Shown in pieces: positions 1 through 8,635 of a DNA stretch of 64,000 bases. The notes beneath the pieces were generated by a model that worked only from the letters and a program-made list of their open reading frames with translations, made no database searches and was not told where the DNA came from. The position numbers and the translations under genes are program-made. The stretch comes from an uncultured Bacteroidales bacterium (GTDB lineage: Bacteria > Bacteroidota > Bacteroidia > Bacteroidales > Bacteroidaceae). Positions within the stretch are counted from its first letter, which is position 1. Every line of letters begins with the position of its first letter. The DNA lies in contig CADAJV010000001.1 in NCBI GenBank assembly GCA_902788275.1, positions 61,465 to 125,464 on the forward strand, read 5' to 3'.

Positions 1-32
1 AATACTGACGTTTGCACAAGGCAAAAAACTAA

Positions 33-66
33 TAAAGGGAGCTAAGGAAATACTTGGCCCCCTTTA
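33..66 (-). terminator. Rho-independent terminator
   Basis: An imperfect hairpin (arms at 33-45 and 54-66) is followed on the minus strand by a T-rich run at 21-32. It sits just after the stop codon of the minus-strand gene ending at 83 and would end the sigma factor/membrane protein transcript. Confidence 0.6.
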
Positions 67-82
67 TTGTACTGTATATGTC

Positions 83-667
83 TTAGTCTGTCATCAGGTC
101 GTCAATCTGGTCGATGATGTCCTGGTATTTGCGCTGGGTGCTGAAGTGTAGTTTTACGCCTACGGCGCAACCGATAAGGCCGCAGATGACACCAACGATG
201 AGCATGTGCCATTCGCCCTCTGCTCCATATAGGCGATAGGCCTCGTAGGCGAAATAGATGATAAACAGTATGCCGAAAGGTATGCCGAACTTTAGCCATT
301 CGTGGTCGCGTTTCTTGGCGCGTGCCACCTTCTTGCGTGCTGTGAGAATGTCGGTCTCCAGCAGGTGTTTATCGCGGAGGTCCTTGCCGTTCCACAAGGT
401 GTAACAGAAGGATACCACCATACCGAAACTGCACACGAGCCAGAAGCCTATGGACATGCCGCCCATCATGACGAAGGCCCAGTAGCCGTAGGGAATCATG
501 AGGAGTCCGACTGTTGCTATAATGAGGTAGCGACGATTGATGTCCACAACGTTTTTCTTCATGGCCTTGCGCAGCATTCGGTCGCTGATTATTTCCTGTT
601 TCTCTAGCTTATTCTTGAGTATGGTCATCTGTTGACGCATCTCCTCGAGATTGAATACATTTTCCAT
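83..667 (-). CDS. Four-helix membrane protein of unknown function next to an ECF sigma factor
   Basis: The 194-residue product is not a family I can name. Residues 1-46 are charged and probably coiled-coil. Hydrophobic stretches at about 47-67, 72-92, 126-144 and 153-173 suggest four membrane helices, with a basic loop around 95-122 between the two pairs. It starts 14 bp after the stop of the upstream ECF sigma factor on the same strand, so the two are very likely co-transcribed. Membrane proteins in this position often act as anti-sigma or sensor partners, but there is no recognisable anti-sigma motif here, so that role is inference from position only. Confidence 0.75.
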   Translation of the reverse strand: MENVFNLEEMRQQMTILKNKLEKQEIISDRMLRKAMKKNVVDINRRYLIIATVGLLMIPYGYWAFVMMGGMSIGFWLVCSFGMVVSFCYTLWNGKDLRDKHLLETDILTARKKVARAKKRDHEWLKFGIPFGILFIIYFAYEAYRLYGAEGEWHMLIVGVICGLIGCAVGVKLHFSTQRKYQDIIDQIDDLMTD

Positions 668-681
668 AGTGTCTAATGTTT

Positions 682-1158
682 TTAGTTCGTTTGTTTTTTG
701 AGTTGCTCTTTGATTCTGAACAGGCGGACGCTGACATTCTTGGCAGAGATTCCGACTATCTGGCCAATCTCATCGTAGCTGAGGTCTTCGAGCCACAGCA
801 GTACGATGGCGCGGTCAAAGGGTTGCAACTTGGAAATGCGGCGATGGAGGAGGTCCACCTGTCGCGTGTCTTCATCGCGGTCTTCAAAGAGGTTGATGTC
901 CATGGTCAACGGCACAGTGGACGAGCGGCGTTTCTTCCTGTCTATGGATATGCAGGTGTTGAGTGCCACGCGGTAAATCCACGTCTTGATGTCGCTGCGG
1001 TGCTCAAAGCCGTCAAAGCCTTTCCATAGGTTAATCAGCACCTCCTGAAAGAGGTCGTTGACCTCGTCGGTGTCGTTGGAGAACATATAGCACACTGTGT
1101 AGATGGTGCCTTTGTGCTCCGTTACTGTTTGCGCAAACAGTTTCTCTGAAGTGTTCAT
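682..1158 (-). CDS. ECF-type RNA polymerase sigma factor
   Basis: The protein has the two expected sigma-70 segments. Region 2 includes DLFQEVLINLW and the SDIKTWIYRVALN stretch that contacts core polymerase and the -10 element. Region 4 is the C-terminal helix-turn-helix (LSYDEIGQIVGISAKNVSVRL). The chosen ATG at 1158 gives 158 residues. An in-frame ATG at 1188 would give 168, but a -7 box TACCTTTG at 1198-1205 puts the transcript start near 1191, which leaves almost no leader for that codon. It forms a unit with the membrane protein downstream (83-667), which is a plausible regulator. Confidence 0.85.
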   Translation of the reverse strand: MNTSEKLFAQTVTEHKGTIYTVCYMFSNDTDEVNDLFQEVLINLWKGFDGFEHRSDIKTWIYRVALNTCISIDRKKRRSSTVPLTMDINLFEDRDEDTRQVDLLHRRISKLQPFDRAIVLLWLEDLSYDEIGQIVGISAKNVSVRLFRIKEQLKKQTN

Positions 1159-1197
1159 TGTCTTGTCTGTTTTAGAATCTTTGCCCATTAGACGCAG

Positions 1198-1205
1198 CAA
1201 AGGTA
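1198..1205 (-). promoter_or_regulatory. Bacteroidota -7 promoter element of the sigma factor gene
   Basis: TACCTTTG fits the TAnnTTTG consensus used by the Bacteroidota primary sigma factor. No clear -33 box is visible upstream. It helps choose the ATG at 1158. Confidence 0.5.
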
Positions 1206-1254
1206 TGAAAAACTACAAGTAAATGGAAAAAAGAGGGTAGGGGCCTGTTGTGGG

Positions 1255-3663
1255 TTAGACTCTCACAGCCTTGAGGATGGCCTCAATCTTGAGTAGCTCT
1301 TCGCATAGTGCGTTGACTTCCTTGCCGTCGTGGACAAGCACCGTAATGTCGGCATGGAAGTAACCCTTGTCGCTCTGGATGTTGAGGCCCTTGACATTGA
1401 GACCGCGATGCTTGAAGATGGCTTCGGCAATCTGGAAGAGGGTGCCAACCTCGTCGGCGCCCTCGGCGTGGATGGTTGTCTCGAAGAGGTGGCCGCGCTG
1501 CATATGCCATCTGACAGCGACAATGTTGTTGCCAAACTGACTCTTGAGCTTGTTGGCTTCTTCGCAGTCCAGCTTGTGGAGGGTGAATGTCTGGTTGGCT
1601 TCGTCAATATATCCGAGGGCATCGTCACCGGGGATGGGGTGGCAGCAGGGGGCTATATGGCATTGATTGATGGTCTGCTCATCGATTACAAATATTTTCT
1701 TACGGTCGATGGCGGAGAGCGCGGGAGTTTTAGAGTTCGGAAGTTCGAATGTTTGAGAGTTGGTGTTTTCAGACTTAGCTGCTGAGGTGCCTGTGCTGCT
1801 CTCTTTCTTGACGAAAGGTATCAGGCTACGCCACGAGAAGGATGATGAGCCTTCGCCCTTGCCGCGTCCGCGTAGCATGTGGATATCATCGTCGCCCAAG
1901 GCTATGGTGCCTGTAGCCACATCAAGGAGGAAATGGCCTGCGGTGCTGCGCTGATGGAAAATGCGCAGTTTGTCTAGAATGGTGGGATTGTACTCTATGT
2001 TGTGGTTGGTCAGGAAGTCGCGCAGCTGTCGTTCTCCCTGGGCCTGCTTCTCGCGGTCTATCTTGCGCAGGCATGCTTGTATCTTGCTGCGGGCTTTGGC
2101 TGTGGTGACATAGTCAAGCCACTCGCGCTTCACCTGCAGGGTGCGAGAGGTGAGAATCTCTACCTGATCGCCCGAGTTGAGGGGCTCGGTTGGTGGCACG
2201 AGGCGGTGGTTGACCTTGGCACCGATACAGTTGGTGCCGAGGAAAGAGTGGATGGAGAAGGCGAAGTCGAGGGCGGTGGCTCCAGTGGGCATGGTCTTGA
2301 TTTCGCCTTTGGGGGTAAATACGATTATCTCTGAGGCGAAGAGGTTGAGCTTGATGGTGTCGAGCAGGTCGAGGGAGTCGGGCTGTGGATCATCGAGTAT
2401 CTCCTTGATGGTGTGAATCCAGCTGTCCATCTTGTCGTCAGCTGTTCCTCTCTTGTCGTCTTGGAGCTGGACTCCATTCGTCGTTGGGGTTTGTGTCTGG
2501 GAGTCGGTCTGTGCCGAATCGCCCTGTGGCTTGGCGGGTGAGGAGATGGCAGCCTTCTGGCTTTCATACCTCCAATGGGCTGCTACGCCCTGCTCGGCGA
2601 TGTCCTGCATGCGGTGGGAGCGTATCTGCACCTCTATCCACTCGCCGCGGTGGCTCATGAGTGTGACGTGGAGTGCCTGATAGCCATTGGCCTTGGGATG
2701 GTTAACCCAGTCGCGTGTGCGGTCGGGGTGAAGGGTATAAATCTTGGTTAGCGCCACATAGATATTGAAGCAGGTGTTGACCTCATCCTCGCCTTGCTTG
2801 GGTTCAAAGATGATGCGTGTGGCAAGGATGTCGAAGATTTCCTCAAAGGTAACGTGCTTGTCCTGCATCTTCTTCCAGATGGAGTAGGGCGTTTTGATGC
2901 GTGCCTCGATGGTGTAGGTGAGCCCCAGGCCGTCAAGGGCGGTGCGGATGGGCGTGGTAAACTCCCGGAAGACAAAGTCGCGCTCGGCCTGGGTGGATGC
3001 TAGCTTGTCCTGAATGAGCTGATAGTCATCGGGGTGCTCGTACTTGAAGCTGAGATCCTCGAGCTCATTCTTGATGCGGTTGAGACCCAGTCGGCTGGCA
3101 ATGGGGGCGTAGATGTAGAGGGTTTCTCCGGCAATCTTATACTGTTTGCTGGGCTGCATGGATGAGAGCGTGCGCATATTGTGGAGGCGGTCGGAGATCT
3201 TGATGAGGATGACGCGTATGTCCTCGCTCATGGTGAGGAGTAGCTTCTTGAAGGTCTCAGCCTGCAGCGAGGCTCGCTCGCCGAAGATGCCGCCGGCAAT
3301 CTTGGTTAGTCCCTCCACAATGCTGGCAATCTTGGTGCCGAAAAGGTTCTGGATATCCTCAAAGGTGTACTCGGTGTCTTCTACCACATCGTGGAGCAGT
3401 GCTGCACAGATGCTGGTGGAGCCGAGCCCAATCTCCTCGCAGGCTATGCGTGCCACAGCTATGGGGTGCATGATATATGGCTCGCCTGAGCGGCGGCGCA
3501 CTCCCTTGTGGGCCTGCTTGGCAAAGTTGAAGGCACGCGTTATGATGTCTACCTTTTTCCTATGATTGGATGCAAGGTAGGCGTCAAGGAGCTTGCGAAA
3601 TTCCTGATAGACTTGTTGCTCTTCCAGCTCCTCGGGTGTCAACGTATGCTCTTCGGCCGTCAT
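1255..3663 (-). CDS. rsh: Bifunctional (p)ppGpp synthetase/hydrolase, RelA/SpoT family
   Basis: This 802-residue protein makes and degrades the alarmone (p)ppGpp. The N-terminal HD hydrolase carries HKGVRRRSGEPYIMHP and HDVVED. The synthetase domain follows (YSIWKKM, RIIF, HPKANGYQALHVT, EVQIRS). Next come a TGS domain (VFTPKGEIKTMPTGATALDF) and a C-terminal ACT domain. Both active sites look intact. The ATG overlaps the stop of the upstream lytic transglycosylase by one base, so translation is probably coupled. Two low-complexity linkers (near residues 370-405 and 625-660) are longer than in textbook homologues; the second is encoded by a motif that also occurs between genes in this window. 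Confidence 0.95.
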   Translation of the reverse strand: MTAEEHTLTPEELEEQQVYQEFRKLLDAYLASNHRKKVDIITRAFNFAKQAHKGVRRRSGEPYIMHPIAVARIACEEIGLGSTSICAALLHDVVEDTEYTFEDIQNLFGTKIASIVEGLTKIAGGIFGERASLQAETFKKLLLTMSEDIRVILIKISDRLHNMRTLSSMQPSKQYKIAGETLYIYAPIASRLGLNRIKNELEDLSFKYEHPDDYQLIQDKLASTQAERDFVFREFTTPIRTALDGLGLTYTIEARIKTPYSIWKKMQDKHVTFEEIFDILATRIIFEPKQGEDEVNTCFNIYVALTKIYTLHPDRTRDWVNHPKANGYQALHVTLMSHRGEWIEVQIRSHRMQDIAEQGVAAHWRYESQKAAISSPAKPQGDSAQTDSQTQTPTTNGVQLQDDKRGTADDKMDSWIHTIKEILDDPQPDSLDLLDTIKLNLFASEIIVFTPKGEIKTMPTGATALDFAFSIHSFLGTNCIGAKVNHRLVPPTEPLNSGDQVEILTSRTLQVKREWLDYVTTAKARSKIQACLRKIDREKQAQGERQLRDFLTNHNIEYNPTILDKLRIFHQRSTAGHFLLDVATGTIALGDDDIHMLRGRGKGEGSSSFSWRSLIPFVKKESSTGTSAAKSENTNSQTFELPNSKTPALSAIDRKKIFVIDEQTINQCHIAPCCHPIPGDDALGYIDEANQTFTLHKLDCEEANKLKSQFGNNIVAVRWHMQRGHLFETTIHAEGADEVGTLFQIAEAIFKHRGLNVKGLNIQSDKGYFHADITVLVHDGKEVNALCEELLKIEAILKAVRV

Positions 3664-5027
3664 TACTTCACTCTTATCTTTTGGCCGGCACGTATGCGGT
3701 CGCCTTTGATCTTGTTCTTGCGCTTGAGCTCAGCCACGGTGGTGTGATTTCGCTTGGCTATCTTGCTGAGGTTGTCACCCTGCTGGATGGTCACCTCGCG
3801 GCTGCGGCTTCCGCGTTTCTTGCGTCCATGTGACTTGGAGTATCTATGGCTATTTTTGGACTGTTCATACTTGTGGCTGCTTGTGCTTGCATAGGTGTTG
3901 GCCTCGGGTGCGGTAGCGATGTCCTCTTGCTCTGTGGGCTCATTGGTAACGGTAGTGGTGCTGTCGTCATTTGCAGTGTATGTTACTGGAGCCAGTGTGC
4001 CCTGATAGATGGAGTCTTCGATGCCTGCAAACCTGACTGTGAGGTCAATGGGCAGTGCGATAGTGCTGCGTCGGCGTCCTCCGGGAATGAAGGTGGTTTT
4101 ATACTGCGGATTGAAGCTCTTTATCTCCTCTACGCTGATGCCGCAGGCTTTGGCAATCTGCTCCATGCGCATATCATAGTGTACGACGGCAGTATCAACC
4201 TCAATGGCCTTTACGGCATGGCGTGCCTTGATGTTGTGCTGGCTATAGTTGTTCATTATATACGTGGCGGCAATGAAGGCGGGCACATAGCCGCGTGTCT
4301 CTCGCGGCAGGTAGGGATAGATGACCCAGAAGTCCTTGACTCCGCCAGCCCTGGCTATGGCGCGGCTCACATTGCCTGAGCCGCAGTTGTAGGCAGCCAG
4401 CACAAGGCTCCAGTCGCCAAACTTCTCGTAGTCGTGCTTCAGCATGCGGGCAGCTGCGTCGGTGGAGAGGTAGGGGTCGTTGCGCTCGTCCACCCAGCTG
4501 TTGATTTCAAGGCCATAGGTCTTGCCTGTGCCGGGCATGAACTGCCACAGTCCTCCTGCCCCGGCGTGACTTCTGGCTCTGGGGTTCAGGCCGCTCTCTA
4601 TAACGGGCAGGAAACGTAGTACCTCGGGCAGGTCGTAGCGTCCAAGAATGTCATCAAAGATATTGCCGTAGAGGTTATACTTGCCCAGCATCACTGCCAC
4701 AGAGCGGCGCATGCGTGTAGCATAGCGGTCAATGTAGCTACGTACGGTGCTGTTATAGACGTGAAACTCCTCGGGGGCAGGTATGGCCTTGAGGCGCTCG
4801 GCATAGTATTCGTCGTTAAAGAAGGGATTTTTGTCTTCCAATTCCACATCCTCGTCCAGCGGAGAGAGGAAATTGCTTTCAAAGAATGTGTCGGCATCAT
4901 CCTCCTCGGCCTCTTGCAGGCCAAAGGGGATATCTTCTTCCTGGATGTCGGTGTCGTCGGTCTGTGCTGCAGCCGGTAATGTAACGGCCATCAGCATGGC
5001 AACGAGATAATAATGAATCTTATTCAT
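3663..5027 (-). CDS. Secreted lytic transglycosylase with LysM (MltD-like)
   Basis: Cleaves the MurNAc-GlcNAc bond of peptidoglycan. Starting at the ATG at 5027 gives 454 residues with a clean signal peptide ending in LPAAAQ. An SLT domain in the middle shows the catalytic glutamate context (VIESGLNPRARSHAGAGGLW) and AAYNCGSGNVSRAI. The C-terminus is a LysM peptidoglycan-binding repeat (VTIQQGDNLSKIAKRN to IRAGQKIRVK), preceded by a Lys/Arg/Ser-rich linker. It lies between a DUF5683 gene and rsh in the parAB operon, an order common in Bacteroidales. A longer in-frame extension upstream lacks signal-peptide character and was not used. Confidence 0.9.
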   Translation of the reverse strand: MNKIHYYLVAMLMAVTLPAAAQTDDTDIQEEDIPFGLQEAEEDDADTFFESNFLSPLDEDVELEDKNPFFNDEYYAERLKAIPAPEEFHVYNSTVRSYIDRYATRMRRSVAVMLGKYNLYGNIFDDILGRYDLPEVLRFLPVIESGLNPRARSHAGAGGLWQFMPGTGKTYGLEINSWVDERNDPYLSTDAAARMLKHDYEKFGDWSLVLAAYNCGSGNVSRAIARAGGVKDFWVIYPYLPRETRGYVPAFIAATYIMNNYSQHNIKARHAVKAIEVDTAVVHYDMRMEQIAKACGISVEEIKSFNPQYKTTFIPGGRRRSTIALPIDLTVRFAGIEDSIYQGTLAPVTYTANDDSTTTVTNEPTEQEDIATAPEANTYASTSSHKYEQSKNSHRYSKSHGRKKRGSRSREVTIQQGDNLSKIAKRNHTTVAELKRKNKIKGDRIRAGQKIRVK

Positions 5028-5055
5028 GATGTATGTTTTTCTGGTTAGTGGTCTG

Positions 5056-5769
5056 TCAAAAGTTGAGGCTGCACTGCACTCCGATGGCACGGCTCTTGCG
5101 GCTGCCGAGGTTATTGTTAAGTTCTATGCTGGCTGGCTCAACGCTGAGGCTGAGGTCCTTGCTTATGTCAAAGGTTGAAAGCTGTGCATCTACATATGCA
5201 TCAACGACAGAAATGAGATATACGCCAAAGAAGGCGAAGATGCTCATGTCGCGATATTTACGATAGTAATCACGTTTGTGTTTGAAAATTTTCTTAAACT
5301 GCTCTTCGCGTCCCCTGATGTCGTAGCCCATGGGCAGCATGTTATTATAGGAGGCAGTGTTGGGGTCGTCGTCCATTATGTCAAGGTAGGCCTGCGAGTA
5401 GTCGTCGTACATCTGTTGGTTCCACAGCAGGGCGTAGGTGCAGCCTATGAATCCGCCATAGATGATGGGCAGTTTCCAGTATTTGCGATTGTATATCTGA
5501 CCGGCTCCTGGCAACACTAATGACAGCCATAAGGCTCTCTTGGGGTTGGGCACAAAGACCGATTTGTCGCGCTGTTTGCCCAGTTTGATTTTTTGTGGAT
5601 TGAGCAGTGTGAGGCTGTCAAGTGTGAAACTCTTGAGCGTGTCGGTGACCTCAGTCCCCTCCATCGGGGTCACAAGAAGAGGCAGCTTTCTGCTCTCCTC
5701 CAGCGTGGTCGCCGCTCTGCCGCTAAGCATGAAGAGACAACAGGCTAATATGGCACAGACTGTCTTCAA
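5056..5769 (-). CDS. DUF5683 family membrane-associated protein
   Basis: This 237-residue protein begins with a signal peptide (MKTVCAILACCLFMLSGRAA). Its centre contains the family hallmark PGAGQIYNRKYWKLPIIYGGF, followed by a hydrophobic stretch and a second membrane-like segment (FAFFGVYLISVVDAYVDA). The family is widespread in Bacteroidota and of unknown biochemical function. Here, as often, it sits between parB and a cell-wall lytic transglycosylase, which suggests an envelope role tied to growth or division; that is inference from context. Confidence 0.85.
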   Translation of the reverse strand: MKTVCAILACCLFMLSGRAATTLEESRKLPLLVTPMEGTEVTDTLKSFTLDSLTLLNPQKIKLGKQRDKSVFVPNPKRALWLSLVLPGAGQIYNRKYWKLPIIYGGFIGCTYALLWNQQMYDDYSQAYLDIMDDDPNTASYNNMLPMGYDIRGREEQFKKIFKHKRDYYRKYRDMSIFAFFGVYLISVVDAYVDAQLSTFDISKDLSLSVEPASIELNNNLGSRKSRAIGVQCSLNF

Positions 5770-5775
5770 GGCTTC

Positions 5776-6675
5776 TTATTTAATGCTGTTTAGCAGTGCG
5801 ATAATATTTTGCATCTCTTCATCGCCGGCAAAGGTGATGGTAATCTTGCCCTTACCGTCGGCATACTTGGTCTGAACCTTGGTGCCAAGTTTCTTGCTGA
5901 GGCTGGTCTGCATGGTCTTGAGCTCCTTGGGCAGGGTGGATGCAGCCTTGACATTCTTGGTGGTCCGGCTTATGGTGCTACCCTGATTGATGTCCTTGAC
6001 CATCTCCTCCACTTTGCGCACGGAGTAGCCCTTTTTTTGTATTTCGTTAAAGAGTTTTACCTGCTGGGCCGGGCTTTCCAGTCCGAGGATGGCGCGGGCA
6101 TGGCCTTGGTCAATCTGCTTATTGCGCAGGGCCAGTTGCACGGGTGCCGGCAGCTTGAGCAGACGCAGGTAGTTGGCAACGGTGGCGCGTTTCTTGCCGA
6201 CCTTCTCAGCCACGGCCTCCTGCGTGAGGTTCATCACCTGCTGCATATTGCTATAGGCCAGTGCTATCTCAATGGCATTGAGGTCTTCACGCTGAATGTT
6301 TTCCACCAGCGCCATCAGGGCTACGCTCTCATCGCTGGCCTTGCGCACATAGGCTGGTATGGTGGTAAGGCCGGCCAACTGGCTGGCCCTCCAACGACGC
6401 TCACCGGCTATAATCTGGTAGGTGCCGTCGTCCATCTGGCGCAGGGTGATGGGCTGCACAATGCCTATCTGCGCAATGGAGTCGGCCAGCTCCTGGAGTG
6501 CCGTCTGGTCTATCTCACGACGCGGCTGATTGGGGTTGGCCACAATCTTGGCTATCTCTATCTCGTTGATGGAGGAAGAGCCCTGCGGATTGATATCGTC
6601 GGTGGATATCAACGCGTCAAGTCCGCGCCCGAGGGCTTCATGTTTCTTGTTTGGAAATTTCTTATGTGGAGGCAT
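5776..6675 (-). CDS. parB: Chromosome-partitioning protein ParB (Spo0J family)
   Basis: ParB binds parS sites and, as a CTP-dependent clamp, loads onto DNA for ParA-driven segregation. The 299-residue protein has the N-terminal NQPRREID segment, the CTP-binding motif GERRWRASQLAGL, the ENIQREDLNAIEIA motif, then a helix-turn-helix (QEAVAEKVGKKRATVANYLRLLKL) and a C-terminal dimerisation region. It follows parA by about 100 bp. No parS palindrome was noticed within the operon. Confidence 0.95.
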   Translation of the reverse strand: MPPHKKFPNKKHEALGRGLDALISTDDINPQGSSSINEIEIAKIVANPNQPRREIDQTALQELADSIAQIGIVQPITLRQMDDGTYQIIAGERRWRASQLAGLTTIPAYVRKASDESVALMALVENIQREDLNAIEIALAYSNMQQVMNLTQEAVAEKVGKKRATVANYLRLLKLPAPVQLALRNKQIDQGHARAILGLESPAQQVKLFNEIQKKGYSVRKVEEMVKDINQGSTISRTTKNVKAASTLPKELKTMQTSLSKKLGTKVQTKYADGKGKITITFAGDEEMQNIIALLNSIK

Positions 6676-6784
6676 TGTGTGTTTGTTTTATGTTTGATAT
6701 TGAGCCATGCCCGGCAGTAAACAAGGGAAGGATTAAGTACGGATTGAGGCCGGGCTTCCTTTTTTCTTAATACGGGTTATCAGC

Positions 6785-7555
6785 TTATGCTTTCTGCTTG
6801 CTAAGAATCTCCTTGGCCAGAGCCAGGTAGTTACGTGCGCCCTTGGCGTCAGCGTCATATTGCACGGCAGCCATACCATGAGAGGGTGCTTCGCTCAATT
6901 TGACATTGCGCTGTATTACGGTCTTAAAAACAAGGTCTTCAAAGTGGCGCTTTACTTCATTGTATATCTGATTGGCCAGTTTGAGACGGCCGTCATACAT
7001 GGTAAGCAGGAATCCCTCTATCTGCAGGTCGGGATTGAGCTTGCGCTTAATGAGCTTGATGGTGTTAAGCAGCTGTGCGATACCCTCAAGGGCAAAGTAT
7101 TCGCACTGTACCGGTATTATTACAGAGTCGGCAGCAGTGATGGCGTTGACCGTGATGGAACCCAGCGAGGGACTGCAGTCGATGAGGATATAGTCATACT
7201 CGCTCTTCATTGGGGTGAGCATCTTCTTCATCAGCAGTTCGCGTCCCTCATTGATAGCAAAGAGTTCCCTCTCAGCTCCGGCCAGAGTGACGTGGCTTGA
7301 GATAATATCAAGGTTTGGCACATCAGTAGTATAGATGGCTTCATGAGGATCTGCCCCATTGATAAGGCAGTCGTATATAGTGCAGTCAATGTTGCCTACC
7401 TCCAGGCCAAGGCCCGATGAGGAGTTGGCCTGCGGGTCGGCATCCACAAGCAGCACATTTTTCTCCAGCATGGCCAGCGAGGCCGCCAGGTTAATGGCCG
7501 TGGTGGTCTTGCCCACACCGCCTTTCTGATTGGCAATAGCAATAATCTTTCCCAT
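6785..7555 (-). CDS. parA: Chromosome-partitioning ATPase ParA (Soj family)
   Basis: The ATG at 7555 gives 256 residues beginning MGKIIAIANQKGGVGKTTTA, with the deviant Walker A KGGVGKT. Walker B (DYILIDCSPSLGSITVNA) and the typical DADPQANSSSG motif follow. Its ATPase cycle positions ParB-bound origins on the nucleoid. An in-frame extension reaches 7600, but that codon overlaps the -7 promoter box at 7598-7605, so the shorter start is preferred. It is the first gene of a five-gene minus-strand operon ending with rsh. Confidence 0.95.
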   Translation of the reverse strand: MGKIIAIANQKGGVGKTTTAINLAASLAMLEKNVLLVDADPQANSSSGLGLEVGNIDCTIYDCLINGADPHEAIYTTDVPNLDIISSHVTLAGAERELFAINEGRELLMKKMLTPMKSEYDYILIDCSPSLGSITVNAITAADSVIIPVQCEYFALEGIAQLLNTIKLIKRKLNPDLQIEGFLLTMYDGRLKLANQIYNEVKRHFEDLVFKTVIQRNVKLSEAPSHGMAAVQYDADAKGARNYLALAKEILSKQKA

Positions 7556-7597
7556 GTCGATAGTCTTTTTGTTGCCTATATCGGCTAATATAGCGTG

Positions 7598-7629
7598 CAA
7601 AGTTAGTGCAAATCGAGTGAAAAACCAAA
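7598..7629 (-). promoter_or_regulatory. Promoter of the parA operon
   Basis: TTTG (7626-7629) is separated by 20 bp from TAACTTTG (7598-7605), a full match to the Bacteroidota -33/-7 pattern. The predicted start lies about 35 bp upstream of the parA ATG. A second TAACTTTG on the same strand at 7680-7687 has no clear -33 box. Confidence 0.7.
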
Positions 7630-7725
7630 TTTATTTGAGTTTTTCCGAGGTGCAGCCTAACTTCACTGGCATAATATGGCAAAGTTAGTGTTTTATTTCT
7701 TGTTTGGCCGTATATGGCTGCTATT

Positions 7726-7759
7726 TTATGCTTAATAATCTTAAAAAGTATTACCTTTG
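7726..7759 (+). promoter_or_regulatory. Probable promoter of surE-lpxB
   Basis: TACCTTTG at 7752-7759 lies 21 bp downstream of TATG (7727-7730), a near-match to the -33 TTTG. It is divergent from the parA promoter and sits 20 bp before the surE ATG. Confidence 0.5.
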
Positions 7760-7779
7760 CCATAAAATTGGAAGAAAAT

Positions 7780-8538
7780 ATGCGTCCTTTAATCTTATTA
7801 TCTAATGACGACGGCTACCAGTCGCGTGGCTTGGCAGCGCTGATTGAGGCAGTACGCCCTTTGGGTGATGTATTTGTCTGTGCACCCGATGGCCCGCGTT
7901 CCGGCGCCAGTTGCTCAATAACTACTGAGGTGCCTGTAAGCTACCGCCACATACGCTCGGAGGAGGGCCTCAAGATATATTCGTGTAGCGGCACGCCCTG
8001 TGTGTGTGTCAAGCTTGCCCTCGACGAACTGCTTATGCGCCAGCCCGACCTCATCGTGGCGGGTATTAACCATGGCAGCAATGCCTCTATCAATATGCAC
8101 TATTCTGGCACTACGGCGGTAACCACCGAAGCAGCCCTTCACGGCATACCATCGGTAGCCTACTCGCTCGACAATCACGATCCCTCGGGTCGCGTGGAGC
8201 ACCTGGTCCCGATATGCGCCCACATAGCTAAGCTGACATTGGAGAACGGATTGCCCTACGGCTCATACCTCAATGTCAACTTCCCAGATGTGGAGGAGAT
8301 AAAAGGCATACGCGTATGCCGTATGGCCTACAGCCGATGGGTGGAGGAGTTTGAGCCCTGTCCGCGCAGCCGTGGCGGCCACCACTTCTGGCTCACCGGC
8401 GAGCAGGTAGATGACGAACCAAACAACGACACCACAGACCTCTGGGCTATGCGTCACGACTATGCTGCCATCACCCCTATCATGGTTGACCCCACCGACC
8501 ATAAGTTGATACAAACCATGCAAGATTGGGATTTGTGA
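7780..8538 (+). CDS. surE: 5'/3'-nucleotidase SurE
   Basis: A 252-residue metal-dependent nucleotidase that dephosphorylates nucleoside monophosphates. The N-terminus carries the metal-binding SNDDGY motif (D10, D11), then PDGPRSGAS and GINHGSN, all typical of the family. The ATG at 7780 is preferred over an upstream in-frame ATG at 7714 because the family starts immediately before the LLSNDDG strand and because the -7 promoter box lies at 7752-7759. It is followed by lpxB on the same strand, the usual Bacteroidales arrangement. Confidence 0.95.
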   Translation: MRPLILLSNDDGYQSRGLAALIEAVRPLGDVFVCAPDGPRSGASCSITTEVPVSYRHIRSEEGLKIYSCSGTPCVCVKLALDELLMRQPDLIVAGINHGSNASINMHYSGTTAVTTEAALHGIPSVAYSLDNHDPSGRVEHLVPICAHIAKLTLENGLPYGSYLNVNFPDVEEIKGIRVCRMAYSRWVEEFEPCPRSRGGHHFWLTGEQVDDEPNNDTTDLWAMRHDYAAITPIMVDPTDHKLIQTMQDWDL

Positions 8539-8635
8539 GAAGCAATAAACGTTAACCAATAACCACTGTGCCGCGAGGTGGCCTCGCGGACCCACCTCAG
8601 GATTTGGCTAAATCTCAAATTTCCACCTCACAATC
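8539..8635. repeat. Intergenic hairpin motif shared with 38726-38775
   Basis: The gap between surE and lpxB carries a motif AACCAATAACCACTGTGC followed by a GC-rich hairpin (CCGCGAGG, loop, CCTCGCGG). A very similar motif and hairpin recur at 38726-38775 between two large secreted-protein genes. The surE-lpxB gap is short, so the hairpin may attenuate transcription between them; that is inference. Confidence 0.45.

Noticed and set aside
5776-7600. parS site in the parAB operon
   Set aside because: No TGTTCCACGTGGAACA-like palindrome was noticed here; CCCACGTGG at 9831 lacks the flanking bases.
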